Part shown: one piece after another, positions 9,338 through 18,241 of the stretch
Numbering within the stretch: the first letter of the stretch is position 1
Layout: each line of letters opens with the position of its first letter
DNA from: Rhodopseudomonas pentothenatexigens
GTDB lineage: Bacteria > Pseudomonadota > Alphaproteobacteria > Rhizobiales > Xanthobacteraceae
NCBI RefSeq assembly: GCF_900218015.1
Contig: NZ_UFQQ01000012.1
Span: 1 to 64,000 of the forward strand
Direction of reading: 5' to 3'
Length of the DNA stretch: 64,000 bases
Translations under genes and position numbers: made by a program
The notes under the pieces: generated by a model
Database searches by the model: none
What the model saw: only the letters and a program-made list of their open reading frames with translations
What the model was told of the DNA's origin: nothing

Positions 9338-10108
9338 TTGGCGAACGATCTGCAAACAACCTCATCTCCGGTCCGCAATCGGGTGCTGTCTCAACTCGCG
9401 CCGGACGATTTCGAGGCGTTGAAACCGTTGTTGCGACCGATCGAGTTCCGCGGCCGCGCCGTGTTGCAGGAAGCCAATCGGCGCGTGGAGTACGTTCACT
9501 TCATCGAAGACGGTCTGGTGTCGCATCTGTCGGGCTCCCGCACCGATTTCGTCGAAACCGCCATGGTCGGCTATTTCGGCTATGTCGGCGTTCCGCTGGT
9601 GCTCGGTACCGACGTGTCGTCGCAGCGGTCGGTGGTGTGCATGCCCGGCACGGCTCTCCGGATCGACGCCGATGATCTGGCGCGGGTGCTCGCCGATCGG
9701 CCGAGAATTCGCGAAGAGATGCTGCGCTATGTGCCGGCCCTGATCGCGCAAAACACCCAGAGCGTGCTGTGCGCCGCCCGTCACGAGATCAATCAGCGCC
9801 TGGCGCGCTGGCTGCTGCTGGCGAATGACCGGATCCAGAGCGACGTTCTGTACGTCACGCACGAACTGCTGGCCGCCAGCATGGGCGTCCGCCGTGCCAG
9901 CATCACCAACGCGCTGCTGCAGCTCGAAGCCGACGGCGTCGTGGAAAAGCGACGCGGCGCGGTGCGTATCGTCGATCGGCCGGCTCTGGAGAACCGCACC
10001 TGCGATTGCTACCATATCGTGCGCGACGCCTATGATCGCACCCGCGTGCCGGAATGCGACGGTCATCACCACGATCCAGGCCACGGCATGATCGCCGGCA
10101 CCGCCTGA
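9338..10108 (+). CDS. Crp/Fnr-family transcriptional regulator
   Basis: A 256-residue regulator with an N-terminal cyclic-nucleotide-binding-type beta barrel (about residues 25-140) and a C-terminal winged helix (about 150-225) whose recognition region reads LAASMGVRRASITNAL. The start is TTG at 9338, supported by AAGGAG at 9321-9326 with 11-bp spacing. It has no N-terminal cysteine cluster, so it is not a classic oxygen-sensing FNR. The C-terminus is unusual: a CDCYH motif followed by a histidine-rich tail ending HHHDPGH. The ligand is unknown. Confidence 0.88.
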   Translation: MANDLQTTSSPVRNRVLSQLAPDDFEALKPLLRPIEFRGRAVLQEANRRVEYVHFIEDGLVSHLSGSRTDFVETAMVGYFGYVGVPLVLGTDVSSQRSVVCMPGTALRIDADDLARVLADRPRIREEMLRYVPALIAQNTQSVLCAARHEINQRLARWLLLANDRIQSDVLYVTHELLAASMGVRRASITNALLQLEADGVVEKRRGAVRIVDRPALENRTCDCYHIVRDAYDRTRVPECDGHHHDPGHGMIAGTA

Positions 10109-10189
10109 CGACCGCCCGCCGTCCAGAGTCCTCACGAAACCGGGCCGCGCCGCGGCCCGCGTGACTTGCGCAGGACGGGCCTTGACGCC

Positions 10190-11014
10190 TCACGCAACCC
10201 CCTGCCCTGCGGATCGGCGCTTGCGCCACAGCGATCCTGCAACCAGCACCACCGCGGCGCCGGCCAGCGCGAACAGATCTTCTCCGACCCTGACGCTCGT
10301 CGCCAGATCGGTGTACAGACCGATCAGGCCGAACAGAGCGTCGAGCTGGGCGCCGAGCGGCGCATCGAGCTGGTGAACGAATGGAAGCGTAGCCGGATCG
10401 GTCGCGATCACCTGCCCGGCGATCCAGCCGAGCAGCGCTGCGCCGGCCCATACCAGGATCGGCAACTTCTCCAGGACCATCAGGATCAGCGCGGCTCCCG
10501 CCACGATCAGTGGTACGCTCATCGCAAGTCCCAGGATCAGCAGCGGGACGTCGCCATCCGCGGCCGCGGCCACTGCGATGACGTTGTCGAGGCTCATGAT
10601 GACGTCGGCGACGACGACGATCTGCACCGCGCGCAGGAGATGCGATGCGGCTTGGACGCTGTCTTCGTCTTCGGTCTCGGGCACCACCAGCTTCGCGGCG
10701 ATCACCAGCAGCGCCAGTCCTCCGGCCAGCTTGAGATACGGCCATTCCATCAGGGTGGCGACGATGCCGGTGAAGACGATGCGCAGCAGAACGGCGGCGC
10801 CGGCGCCGAGCACCATGCCCCACAGCCGGTGCTGCGGCTTCAACCCGCGGCAAGCGAGCGCAATCACCAGCGCGTTGTCGCCCGACAACAGCACGTTGAT
10901 CCAGATGATCTTTGCGACGGAGATCCAGAATTCGGGCTGCTGAACGTCGGCCTTGAACTGCGCGACGACCGACCAGAAGGTCGCGGGATCGAAGACGTGC
11001 AGCACCCAGTCCAC
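10190..11014 (-). CDS. TerC-family integral membrane protein (YjbE type)
   Basis: A 274-residue polytopic protein with about seven membrane segments. It carries the family's paired acidic membrane motifs, SGDNALVIALACRGL near residue 44 and SLDNVIAVAAA near residue 143. TerC-family proteins are linked to manganese export and metalation of exoenzymes in other bacteria; the substrate here is not established. Start is GTG at 11014 with GGGAAAAG upstream. It lies between the convergent Crp/Fnr gene and ndk, transcribed in the same direction as ndk. Confidence 0.88.
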   Translation of the reverse strand: MDWVLHVFDPATFWSVVAQFKADVQQPEFWISVAKIIWINVLLSGDNALVIALACRGLKPQHRLWGMVLGAGAAVLLRIVFTGIVATLMEWPYLKLAGGLALLVIAAKLVVPETEDEDSVQAASHLLRAVQIVVVADVIMSLDNVIAVAAAADGDVPLLILGLAMSVPLIVAGAALILMVLEKLPILVWAGAALLGWIAGQVIATDPATLPFVHQLDAPLGAQLDALFGLIGLYTDLATSVRVGEDLFALAGAAVVLVAGSLWRKRRSAGQGVA

Positions 11015-11087
11015 TGTCTTTTCCCGATTTCGCCGAGGCCTCCCGACCGCCGAGTTCGGCGACCGGGAAGCTTCGACGCCGTAATGC

Positions 11088-11510
11088 TTATCCGACGATT
11101 TCGTTGCCGGAGAAGAACTGCGCGATCTCGATCTTGGCGGTTTCCGCAGCGTCCGAGCCGTGCACCGAGTTCTCGCCGATCGACTTGGCGTGCAGCTTAC
11201 GGATCGTGCCGTCAGCCGCCTTCGACGGATCGGTGGCGCCCATCACGTCGCGATACTTGGCGATCGCGCCCTCGCCTTCGAGCACCTGAACCACCACCGG
11301 GCCGGAGGTCATGAAGTCGACCAGTTCGCCGAAGAACGGGCGCTCCTTGTGCACCGCATAGAAGGTCTCCGCCTGCTCGCGGGTCATGCGGATGCGCTTC
11401 TGGGCCACGATCCGCAGACCGGCCTGTTCGATCAGCGCGTTGATCGCGCCGGTGATGTTGCGCTCGGTCGCATCGGGCTTGAGAATCGAGAAAGTCCGTT
11501 CGATCGCCAT
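11088..11510 (-). CDS. ndk: Nucleoside diphosphate kinase
   Basis: Equilibrates nucleoside di- and triphosphates through a phosphohistidine intermediate. The 140-residue protein starts [14 protein letters not shown] and has the active-site His117 in [10 protein letters not shown] 11510 is chosen; the frame stays open to 11579 but the extension has no family support. Divergent from the ABC-F gene across about 145 bp. Confidence 0.97.
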   Translation of the reverse strand: MAIERTFSILKPDATERNITGAINALIEQAGLRIVAQKRIRMTREQAETFYAVHKERPFFGELVDFMTSGPVVVQVLEGEGAIAKYRDVMGATDPSKAADGTIRKLHAKSIGENSVHGSDAAETAKIEIAQFFSGNEIVG

Positions 11511-11654
11511 GGAAGGTCCTTGACAGCTTAGGGTGGGAGAAGTTGCCGGGCTTATATCGACGCCGTCGCGCTCGGGCAAGCTGCGGCTCCAGATTCATCG
11601 GCCGCCCCTGCTCCGGCCGGTTGCCTTTGCGGCCCGACCCGGCCAAAACGCGCC

Positions 11655-13532
11655 ATGCTCACGCTCACCGACATTTCGATCCGGCTCGCCGGACGGCTGT
11701 TGATCGACCAGAGTTCGGTCCAGATCGCCCCCGGCGCGCGCGTCGGCTTCATCGGCCGTAACGGCGCCGGCAAATCGACCCTGTTTCGCGCCATCCGCGG
11801 CGAACTCGCCACCGAGACCGGCCGCATCACCCTGCCCCCGCGCTGGCGGATCGGCAGCCTCGCCCAGGAGGCACCGAACGGGCCCGAGACGCTGCTGGAG
11901 GTGGTGCTGGCTGCAGACGTCGAACGCGCCGCGCTGCTGCAAGAGGCGGAGACCGCACAAGATCCGCACCGCATCGCCGATATCCAGACCCGTCTGGTGG
12001 ATATCGATGCGCACTCGGCGCCGGCGCGTGCCAGCGCCATCCTCGGCGGCCTCGGCTTCTCGGCCGCCGACCAGGCCCGCTCCTGCTCGGAGTTCTCCGG
12101 CGGGTGGCGGATGCGGGTCGCGCTGGCGGCGACGCTGTTCGCCGCGCCCGACCTGCTGCTGCTCGACGAGCCGACCAACTACCTCGACCTCGAAGGGACG
12201 CTGTGGCTCGAGGATCATCTCGCCAACTATCCGCGGACCGTGATCGTGATCAGCCATGATCGCGACCTGCTCGACACCTCGGTCAACGAGATCCTGCATC
12301 TCGACCGCGGCCGGCTGGTGCATTTCCGCGGCACCTACTCGGCTTACGCCGAATTCCGCGCCAACAAGCTGGCGCTGGACGCCAAGAACGCCAAGCGCGA
12401 TGAAGCGCGGCGCGCGCATCTGCAGGACTTCATCAACCGCTTCAAGGCGAAGGCGACCAAGGCGCGGCAGGCGCAATCGCGCGTCAAAATGCTGGAGAAG
12501 ATGAAGCCGACCGCGCCGCTGGTCGCCGACGATACTCCCGAGATCAATTTCCCGGCTCCCGAGAGGACGTTGTCGCCGCCGATCATCGCAGCCGACAACG
12601 TGGCGGTCGGTTACGATCCGAAGCATCCGGTGCTCCGGCACGTCACCTTGCGTATCGATCCCGACGATCGGATTGCGCTGCTCGGCGCCAACGGCAACGG
12701 CAAATCGACGCTGGTCAAGCTGCTGGCGAACCGGCTGGCGCCGTTCTCGGGATCGGTGACCCGGGCGGACAAGCTGTCGATCGCTTACTTCGCACAGCAT
12801 CAGCTCGACGAGCTGAACGAGGACGGCTCGACCTACGATCACGTCCGCAGGCTGATGCCGGATGCGCCGGAAAGCAAAATCAGAGCGCGCGCCGGCGCCA
12901 TGGGCTTCTCCGGCAAGGCGGCCGACACCCTGGTCAAGAGCCTGTCCGGCGGCGAGAAGGCGCGACTGCTGCTCGGCCTCGCCACCTTCTTCGGCCCGAA
13001 CATGATCATCCTCGACGAGCCGACCAACCACCTCGACATCGACAGCCGTGCTGCGCTGGCGGAAGCGATCAACGACTATCCCGGCGCGGTGATCATGGTG
13101 TCGCACGACCGCTACCTGATCGACGCCTGTGCCGACCGGTTGTGGGTGGTGGCCGATCACAAGGTGAAGCCGTTCGACGGCGACCTCGACGAGTATCGTC
13201 GAGCGGTGCTGTCGTCTCGCGGCGGCCGAAGTACGTCGGCGGAGCCGAAGGAACGCAAGGCCGATGATGGCGCCGCCAGGGCGTCGGCACCGCGCGCCAG
13301 GAAGACGATTTCGCTGAAGCAACAGATTGCAGATGCCGAAGCGGAGATCGATCGCATCACCGCGATCATCGAGAAAATCGATGCGGCGCTGGCGATTCCG
13401 GACCTCTTTACCCGCGATCCGAAACAGGCCGCTCAGCTCAGCACGGCCCGCGCCAACGCGCAGACTGCCCTGCAGGCGGCTGAAGAGAAGTGGCTGGAAG
13501 CGAGCGCGGCGCAGGACGCCGCGCAGAGTTGA
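11655..13532 (+). CDS. ABC-F family ATPase (Uup/EttA-like)
   Basis: Soluble protein of 625 residues with two ATP-binding cassettes and no membrane domain. The first Walker A is GRNGAGKST at residues 34-42 with signature FSGGWRMRVALA near 148; the second Walker A is GANGNGKST at 344-352 with signature LSGGEKARLLLG near 430. Between the cassettes is the basic linker (about 235-285, rich in Lys/Arg) that in ABC-F proteins contacts the ribosome. A charged, coiled-coil-like C-terminal segment follows residue ~540. ABC-F proteins act in translation; the specific subfamily is not resolved here. Confidence 0.93.
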   Translation: MLTLTDISIRLAGRLLIDQSSVQIAPGARVGFIGRNGAGKSTLFRAIRGELATETGRITLPPRWRIGSLAQEAPNGPETLLEVVLAADVERAALLQEAETAQDPHRIADIQTRLVDIDAHSAPARASAILGGLGFSAADQARSCSEFSGGWRMRVALAATLFAAPDLLLLDEPTNYLDLEGTLWLEDHLANYPRTVIVISHDRDLLDTSVNEILHLDRGRLVHFRGTYSAYAEFRANKLALDAKNAKRDEARRAHLQDFINRFKAKATKARQAQSRVKMLEKMKPTAPLVADDTPEINFPAPERTLSPPIIAADNVAVGYDPKHPVLRHVTLRIDPDDRIALLGANGNGKSTLVKLLANRLAPFSGSVTRADKLSIAYFAQHQLDELNEDGSTYDHVRRLMPDAPESKIRARAGAMGFSGKAADTLVKSLSGGEKARLLLGLATFFGPNMIILDEPTNHLDIDSRAALAEAINDYPGAVIMVSHDRYLIDACADRLWVVADHKVKPFDGDLDEYRRAVLSSRGGRSTSAEPKERKADDGAARASAPRARKTISLKQQIADAEAEIDRITAIIEKIDAALAIPDLFTRDPKQAAQLSTARANAQTALQAAEEKWLEASAAQDAAQS

Positions 13533-13561
13533 ACGCCGCTACAGCAGTTCTATTCTTATCT

Positions 13562-13781
13562 TAGAGCACTTCTGTTTTTCATCGAATCAGAGCTGATCCG
13601 CACCTCCCGCCACACGCACGGCCTCATGGTGAGGAGGCGCGTAGCGCCGTCTCGAACCATGTGACGCAGGCAATGCGTTGTTCCATCCTTCGAGACGCCC
13701 GGCTTCGCCGGGCTCCTCAGGATGAGGACGCAGTGCCTTCGGAAAGGTCGGATCGTTTCAATCAAACGATGAACCGCTCTA
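13562..13781 (-). repeat. MITE-like intergenic repeat, copy 3
   Basis: Full-length copy in inverted orientation relative to copies 1 and 2. The terminal repeats are TAGAGCACTTC at 13562 and the complement of TAGAGCGGTTC ending at 13781. It lies between the convergent ends of the ABC-F gene and the small lipoprotein gene. Confidence 0.85.
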
Positions 13782-13810
13782 ATAGAATCGCCAATGCGCT
13801 TCGGAGTGCT

Positions 13811-13984
13811 CACCACAGGCACAACCTCATGGTGAGGAGGCGCAAAGCGCCGTCTCGAACCATGTAACGCAGGCAACGCGTTGCCCCATCCTTCGAGACG
13901 CCCGGCTTCGCCGGGCTCCTCAGGATGAGGACTCAGCGCCTTCGGAAAGGTCGGGTCGTTTCAATCGAACGATGAACCGCTCTA
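13811..13984 (-). repeat. MITE-like intergenic repeat, copy 4 (truncated)
   Basis: Same orientation as copy 3 and only 29 bp from it. It lacks the outer ~45 bp (the TAGAGCA end and neighbouring sequence) but keeps the hairpin core and the other terminus ending at 13984. Copies 3 and 4 form a tandem pair. Confidence 0.82.
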
Positions 13985-14036
13985 GGACCCTTGGAAAAGG
14001 CCAAGTCCGCTTCAATCAATCGATGGAGCGCGCTAA
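13985..14036 (-). repeat. Degenerate end fragment of the same repeat
   Basis: The stretch 13991-14036 resembles the last ~45 bp of the element (GGAAAGG..., TTCAATCAA, CGATG, CGCTCTAA) with several mismatches. It appears to be a decayed third remnant following copies 3 and 4. It overlaps the stop codon of the lipoprotein gene by a few bases. Confidence 0.55.
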
Positions 14037-14614
14037 CCCGATTGAGCGCTGCGGCGCTTACCTCGCGCCGGCCTGCGCTCCGGCGCAGCCTCCTGGACGC
14101 GCTCGATCGAGGTCAACCGGCCTGCGGTGAAGGCGTAAATGCCGGGACGGGGGCCGCGATTGTAGGTCAGAACAGTCGACCGGTCGCCGCGTTCGTTGGT
14201 CGAGAGACTGACGTGATCCGGCGCCCCCAGGCCGCGCGCAACGTCGCATTCGGTGTGGCCGAGAGCGACCGTTCCGCCTTGGGAAAGAGGCGCTACCTGA
14301 CCGTCCTGCGGTGCATTGGGGTCACCCGGCGCAGGCGCCATGCCGGGGCAGCGGCCGTCGGCACTGATGAGATCGTCCGGGGTGATCGGCTTGTCCGGCG
14401 TGAGAGGCGGCGTCTCGATCGAAATGTTCTTGATGAACACTCGGCCCGGCTTCGAGAACCATTCGGCATCGCGCGACAGGAATTCCGGTGTGCCGGAACA
14501 GCCTGCGAGCAGGGTCGTGGTGAGGGCCAGCGTGATGAACAGCGGCCGCACGGAAAACTTCTGATACACGATCGATCGCGCCCCGATAGAGATCTTAAGC
14601 ACTTGTCCAATCAT
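14033..14614 (-). CDS. Small lipoprotein of unknown function
   Basis: Up to 193 residues. A hydrophobic segment ends in the lipobox LLAGC (Cys39), so the mature protein is predicted to be lipid-anchored in the envelope. With the ATG at 14614 the signal peptide is long (38 residues); the in-frame GTG at 14569 would give a more normal 23-residue signal. The mature part contains GHTECDVARGLGAPDHVSLS and a segment reading TYNRGPRPGIYAF, reminiscent of small beta-rich SmpA/BamE-like lipoproteins, though I do not assign it. The C-terminus is Arg-rich. Its stop lies at the edge of the repeat cluster. Confidence 0.72.
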   Translation of the reverse strand: MIGQVLKISIGARSIVYQKFSVRPLFITLALTTTLLAGCSGTPEFLSRDAEWFSKPGRVFIKNISIETPPLTPDKPITPDDLISADGRCPGMAPAPGDPNAPQDGQVAPLSQGGTVALGHTECDVARGLGAPDHVSLSTNERGDRSTVLTYNRGPRPGIYAFTAGRLTSIERVQEAAPERRPARGKRRSAQSG

Positions 14615-14684
14615 CGATTTACGGCGTCACCGTGACCGTCCAACCGCAACCTTCAGAGAGGCGCTGATAGCGGCCACGGCCGGG

Positions 14685-15137
14685 CTAGTCCCGCCGCTGC
14701 CAGCGGCCGTTCTCGTCGGCCTGCCAGTAGGTGACTTCGAACGCAAGAGCCCTGCACTGCTTCCAGGTTGCGCGGGCCATCGCCACCGCTTCGTCATCGT
14801 CTCCGTTGAACAGCAACACCATCCGTTCGTAGCTGTCGGCATCGTCCGGCAGTGCGGCATTGTCGACCAGGAACCTGACCTTGGCGCCGTTCGGATTGCC
14901 CTCGCCCGCGGTCAGCAGGATCGGCTGATGCGCCGCATCCGCCACACGCCAGGTGGCATGCGGCAGAAACGAATCGTCACGATACGTCCACAGATGCGAA
15001 TCGAGCGCATCGGTTCGCTCCTCCGAAGTCGACTGCACCACCACCCGCCAGCCGCGCGCGAGTGATTTCTCGAGCAGCGGCGGCAGGACCTGCTCGATGG
15101 TCCTGCCCTGGAGGTGATAGAACAGCACTTCGGTCAT
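14685..15137 (-). CDS. holC: DNA polymerase III chi subunit
   Basis: The chi subunit links the clamp loader to single-strand-binding protein at the replication fork. The 150-residue protein begins MTEVLFYHLQGRTIEQVLPP and has the family pattern of an N-terminal Rossmann-like half (EKSLARGWRVVVQ) and the conserved DDSFLPHAT and GEGNPNGA segments. ATG 15137 is chosen; it begins 10 bp downstream of pepA, so the two are cotranscribed, an association common in proteobacteria (pepA-holC). Confidence 0.92.
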   Translation of the reverse strand: MTEVLFYHLQGRTIEQVLPPLLEKSLARGWRVVVQSTSEERTDALDSHLWTYRDDSFLPHATWRVADAAHQPILLTAGEGNPNGAKVRFLVDNAALPDDADSYERMVLLFNGDDDEAVAMARATWKQCRALAFEVTYWQADENGRWQRRD

Positions 15138-15147
15138 CGCGAGCCGA

Positions 15148-16650
15148 TCACTTCTTGGCTTCGTAGTACTCCGCCACGAGCTGATTGAGCAGCCGCACGC
15201 CGTAGCCCGAGCCCCAGCTCTGATTGATATCGTTCTTCGGCGCGCCCATCGCGGTGCCGGCGATATCGAGATGCGCCCAGGGCGTTCCATCGACAAAGCG
15301 CTGCAGGAACTGCGCCGCGGTGATCGAGCCGCCGTTGCGCGATCCGGTGTTCTTCATGTCGGCGAACTGGGAGTCGATCTGCTTGTCGTATTCCGGGCCG
15401 AGCGGCATTCGCCACACCTTCTCGCCGGTGGCCTCGCCGACGGTGGTCAGCCGCTCGGCGAGCTGATCGTTGTTGGAGAACAGCCCGGCATATTCGGTGC
15501 CGAGCGCCACCATGATGGCGCCGGTCAGCGTCGCCAGATCGACCATGAATTTCGGCTTGTGCTTCTGCGCCACGTACCAGAGCACATCGGCGAGCACCAG
15601 GCGGCCTTCGGCGTCGGTGTTGATGATCTCGATGGTCTGACCCGACATCGAGGTGACGATGTCGCCGGGGCGCTGCGCGTTCCCGTCCGGCATGTTCTCG
15701 ACCAGACCGATCGCGCCGACCACGTTGACCTTGGCCTTGCGTGCGGCGAGCGCGTGCATCAGGCCGACGACGCAGGCCGCGCCGCCCATGTCGCCCTTCA
15801 TGTCTTCCATGCTGGCCGACGGCTTGATCGAGATGCCGCCGGTGTCGAAGCAGACGCCCTTGCCGACGAAGGCGAGCGGCTGCTCGTTCTTCTTGCCGCC
15901 GTTCCAGCGCATGATCACGGTGCGGCCGGGATGCGCCGAGCCCTGCGACACGCCGAGCAGCGCGCCCATCTTGAGCTGGGTCATCGCCTTGACGTCGAGG
16001 ATCTGCACTTCGACGCCGAGCTTTTTGAGCTGCGCCGCACGCTTGGCGAACTCCTCCGGGTACAAGACGTTCGGCGGCTCGTTGACGAGTTCGCGCGCCA
16101 GGATCACGCCGTCGACGACATGGCCGTCGGGGGTGAACGCCTTCTTCGCCGCCGCCGGATCGGCCACCGCGATCGAGACGCTGGCATTGACCGAACCCGC
16201 CTCGTCGTCCTTCTTCTTGGTCTTGTAGCGGTCGAACTTGTAGGCGCGCAGCCGGATTCCCGATGCGAGCGCAGCCGCCTGCTCCGGCTTCATCGCACCG
16301 CCGGGCAGTTCACCGATCACGGTCACGGTCTGATCGCCGGCGCCGATCTTGCCGGCCACCGCGCCCCCGAGCTTCAGCAGATCGTAGTCCTTGATCGCCG
16401 TGGCTTTGCCGGCGCCGACCACGATCAGCCGGTCGACCTTGAGCCCCTCCGGCGCCAGCAGATCGAGCGCGGAACCGGACTTGCCTTTGAACTGGCTGGC
16501 GGCGGCTGCCCGCTTCACGGTGGCGATCGCCACACCCAAGGCCTTGGTCGCCGTCGCGCCGAACTTCAGAGCGTCGTCGCAGAACACGATCAACGTGCCG
16601 CGCGCAGGCGCAGAAAACGGGACGAATCCGACCTTGACGGCGTCGGGCAT
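15148..16650 (-). CDS. pepA: Leucyl aminopeptidase (cytosol aminopeptidase, M17)
   Basis: Cytoplasmic two-metal aminopeptidase releasing N-terminal residues from peptides. The 500-residue protein has the M17 signature NTDAEGRL at about 344-351, and metal or catalytic residues Lys264 and Asp269 in [11 protein letters not shown], Asp287 in MKGDMGG, Asp346 and Glu348. Two ATGs lie six bases apart (16656 and 16650). AGGAGG is only 1 nt from the first but 7 nt from the second, so 16650 is taken as the start. A KKKDDE insertion near 146 is charged and probably surface-exposed. Confidence 0.95.
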   Translation of the reverse strand: MPDAVKVGFVPFSAPARGTLIVFCDDALKFGATATKALGVAIATVKRAAAASQFKGKSGSALDLLAPEGLKVDRLIVVGAGKATAIKDYDLLKLGGAVAGKIGAGDQTVTVIGELPGGAMKPEQAAALASGIRLRAYKFDRYKTKKKDDEAGSVNASVSIAVADPAAAKKAFTPDGHVVDGVILARELVNEPPNVLYPEEFAKRAAQLKKLGVEVQILDVKAMTQLKMGALLGVSQGSAHPGRTVIMRWNGGKKNEQPLAFVGKGVCFDTGGISIKPSASMEDMKGDMGGAACVVGLMHALAARKAKVNVVGAIGLVENMPDGNAQRPGDIVTSMSGQTIEIINTDAEGRLVLADVLWYVAQKHKPKFMVDLATLTGAIMVALGTEYAGLFSNNDQLAERLTTVGEATGEKVWRMPLGPEYDKQIDSQFADMKNTGSRNGGSITAAQFLQRFVDGTPWAHLDIAGTAMGAPKNDINQSWGSGYGVRLLNQLVAEYYEAKK

Positions 16651-17064
16651 TGGCATTCCTCCTCAAGCAGGCTGTCGGCGGCAGAACGATCCGGCAGGCG
16701 CGGGTCCAAAACCGTTGTTTTGGAGTGTTGAGGCGTCGAGTCAAGACAACATCTGAAGCCTTACTCCTTTCACGGGAAAGTGGATTGCGCCGGAGTCGCC
16801 CCTCGGATTGAAGCAGACCAACGGCGGCGCCCCGACCGCAACGCCCGCGACCGGGTCGTTCCGCGGCCTCTCGCTGTGGCCGCCGAGCGACAGTGGCGCA
16901 TCATTAACCATATCCCCAGCGCGCCGCGGCCCGGCCATTTTGTTGACAGATCAGACAGATGGTAGTGGGAGTCTGGGACAGCGTCGGATGTTTTCGCCCT
17001 GGGGAGGATTCATCATGAATCCGGGCGGCGACCAGATCCGAACGTGAGGGGATCGTACTGAGCG
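16651..17064. other. Divergent intergenic region between pepA and lptF
   Basis: About 410 bp separating two divergent operons. A TTGACA hexamer at 16943-16948 faces lptF but has no good -10 partner. No RNA gene or repeat is evident. Short frames across it (for example 16741-16938 on the minus strand) are not convincing. Confidence 0.4.
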
Positions 17065-18231
17065 ATGGGCTCCATCGACCGATATATCTTCCGTACGACC
17101 CTGGTGTCGTTCGCGGTGGTGATGGGTAGCCTGACAGGTGTGATCTGGATCACCCAGGCGCTGCGCGGCATCGATTTGATGACCAGCCAGGGCCAGACCA
17201 TCATCACCTTTCTCGGGCTGACCGGCCTCGCCGTTCCGGTGCTGGTGCTGGTGATCGCGCCGATCGCCTTGATGATCGCGGTGGCGCATACGCTGAACCG
17301 CCTCGCCACCGATTCCGAGATCATCGTGATGAACGCCGCCGGCCTGTCGCCGATTCGGCTGTTTCGGCCGTTCTTCTACGCGACCATGGTTGTGGCGGCG
17401 CTCGTGATCATCATCGGCGCCTATATCGCGCCGGACGGGCTGCGGCGGATCGCGCGCTGGGACAGCGAGATTACCGCCGACGTGCTCGCCAACGTGCTGC
17501 AGCCGGGGCGGTTCGCCCAGCTCGAGCCGGGGCTGACGATCCGGGTGCGGGAGCGCCAGCCCGGCGGTATGCTGGTCGGCGTGTTCATCGACGACGCCCG
17601 CGCGCCCAACGAGCGCATCAGCATCATCGCCGACCACGGCACCGTCCTCAAAAACGACAAAGGCTCGTTCCTGGTGCTGGAAGACGGTCACCTCGAACGC
17701 TTCCAGACCGGCAAGCAGGAGCCCGCGCTGGTGGCGTTCAGCCGCTATGCCTTCGACATGTCGAAATTCTCCCGTGCCCGCGACGTGTCCTACGGAATCC
17801 GCGAACGCTACCTGTGGGAGTTGCTGTGGCCGCCGGCGAACGATCCGTTGCTGGCGCGGCTGCCGACGGAATTCCGGTCGGAGATGCACGACCGCCTGCT
17901 GGCGCCGATCTATCCGTTCTTCTTCGCGACCGTGGCGTTCGCCTTCCTCGGGCTTGCCCGCACCACCCGGCAGAGCCGCAACTTCTCGATGTTCGGCGCG
18001 GTGCTGGTCGCGTTCGTAGTCCGGCTGGCCGGATTTGCACTGTCGGTGATCGCCAACAAGACGCCTTACGTCGCTGGGCTGCAATACCTGCTGCTGGCGG
18101 TGGCGATCGCGCTCTGCCTGTGGCTGATCAAGCGCAACGTGGTGCTCGAGCCGCCGGCGCGGCTGACCGAAGCGCTGAATGCCGTCAATGCCTCGCTGCT
18201 CCGGTTGATCCGGCGCCCGGCGACGGCCTGA
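17065..18231 (+). CDS. lptF: LPS export ABC transporter permease LptF
   Basis: Inner-membrane subunit of the LptB2FG complex that extracts lipopolysaccharide. The 388-residue YjgP/YjgQ-family protein starts MGSIDRYIFRTTLVSF, has three N-terminal membrane helices (about 12-32, 52-72, 98-118), a periplasmic beta-jellyroll domain (about 135-275) and three C-terminal helices (about 290-355). lptG follows after 10 bp. First gene of an envelope operon running to lptD and probably on to ksgA. Confidence 0.94.
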   Translation: MGSIDRYIFRTTLVSFAVVMGSLTGVIWITQALRGIDLMTSQGQTIITFLGLTGLAVPVLVLVIAPIALMIAVAHTLNRLATDSEIIVMNAAGLSPIRLFRPFFYATMVVAALVIIIGAYIAPDGLRRIARWDSEITADVLANVLQPGRFAQLEPGLTIRVRERQPGGMLVGVFIDDARAPNERISIIADHGTVLKNDKGSFLVLEDGHLERFQTGKQEPALVAFSRYAFDMSKFSRARDVSYGIRERYLWELLWPPANDPLLARLPTEFRSEMHDRLLAPIYPFFFATVAFAFLGLARTTRQSRNFSMFGAVLVAFVVRLAGFALSVIANKTPYVAGLQYLLLAVAIALCLWLIKRNVVLEPPARLTEALNAVNASLLRLIRRPATA

Positions 18232-18241
18232 TGCGGGGCGC

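Noticed and set aside
98-14036. Repeats considered as a CRISPR array or REP/BIME cluster
   Set aside because: Units are ~220 bp without regular spacers, and far longer than REP units; the terminal repeats fit a MITE-like element better.
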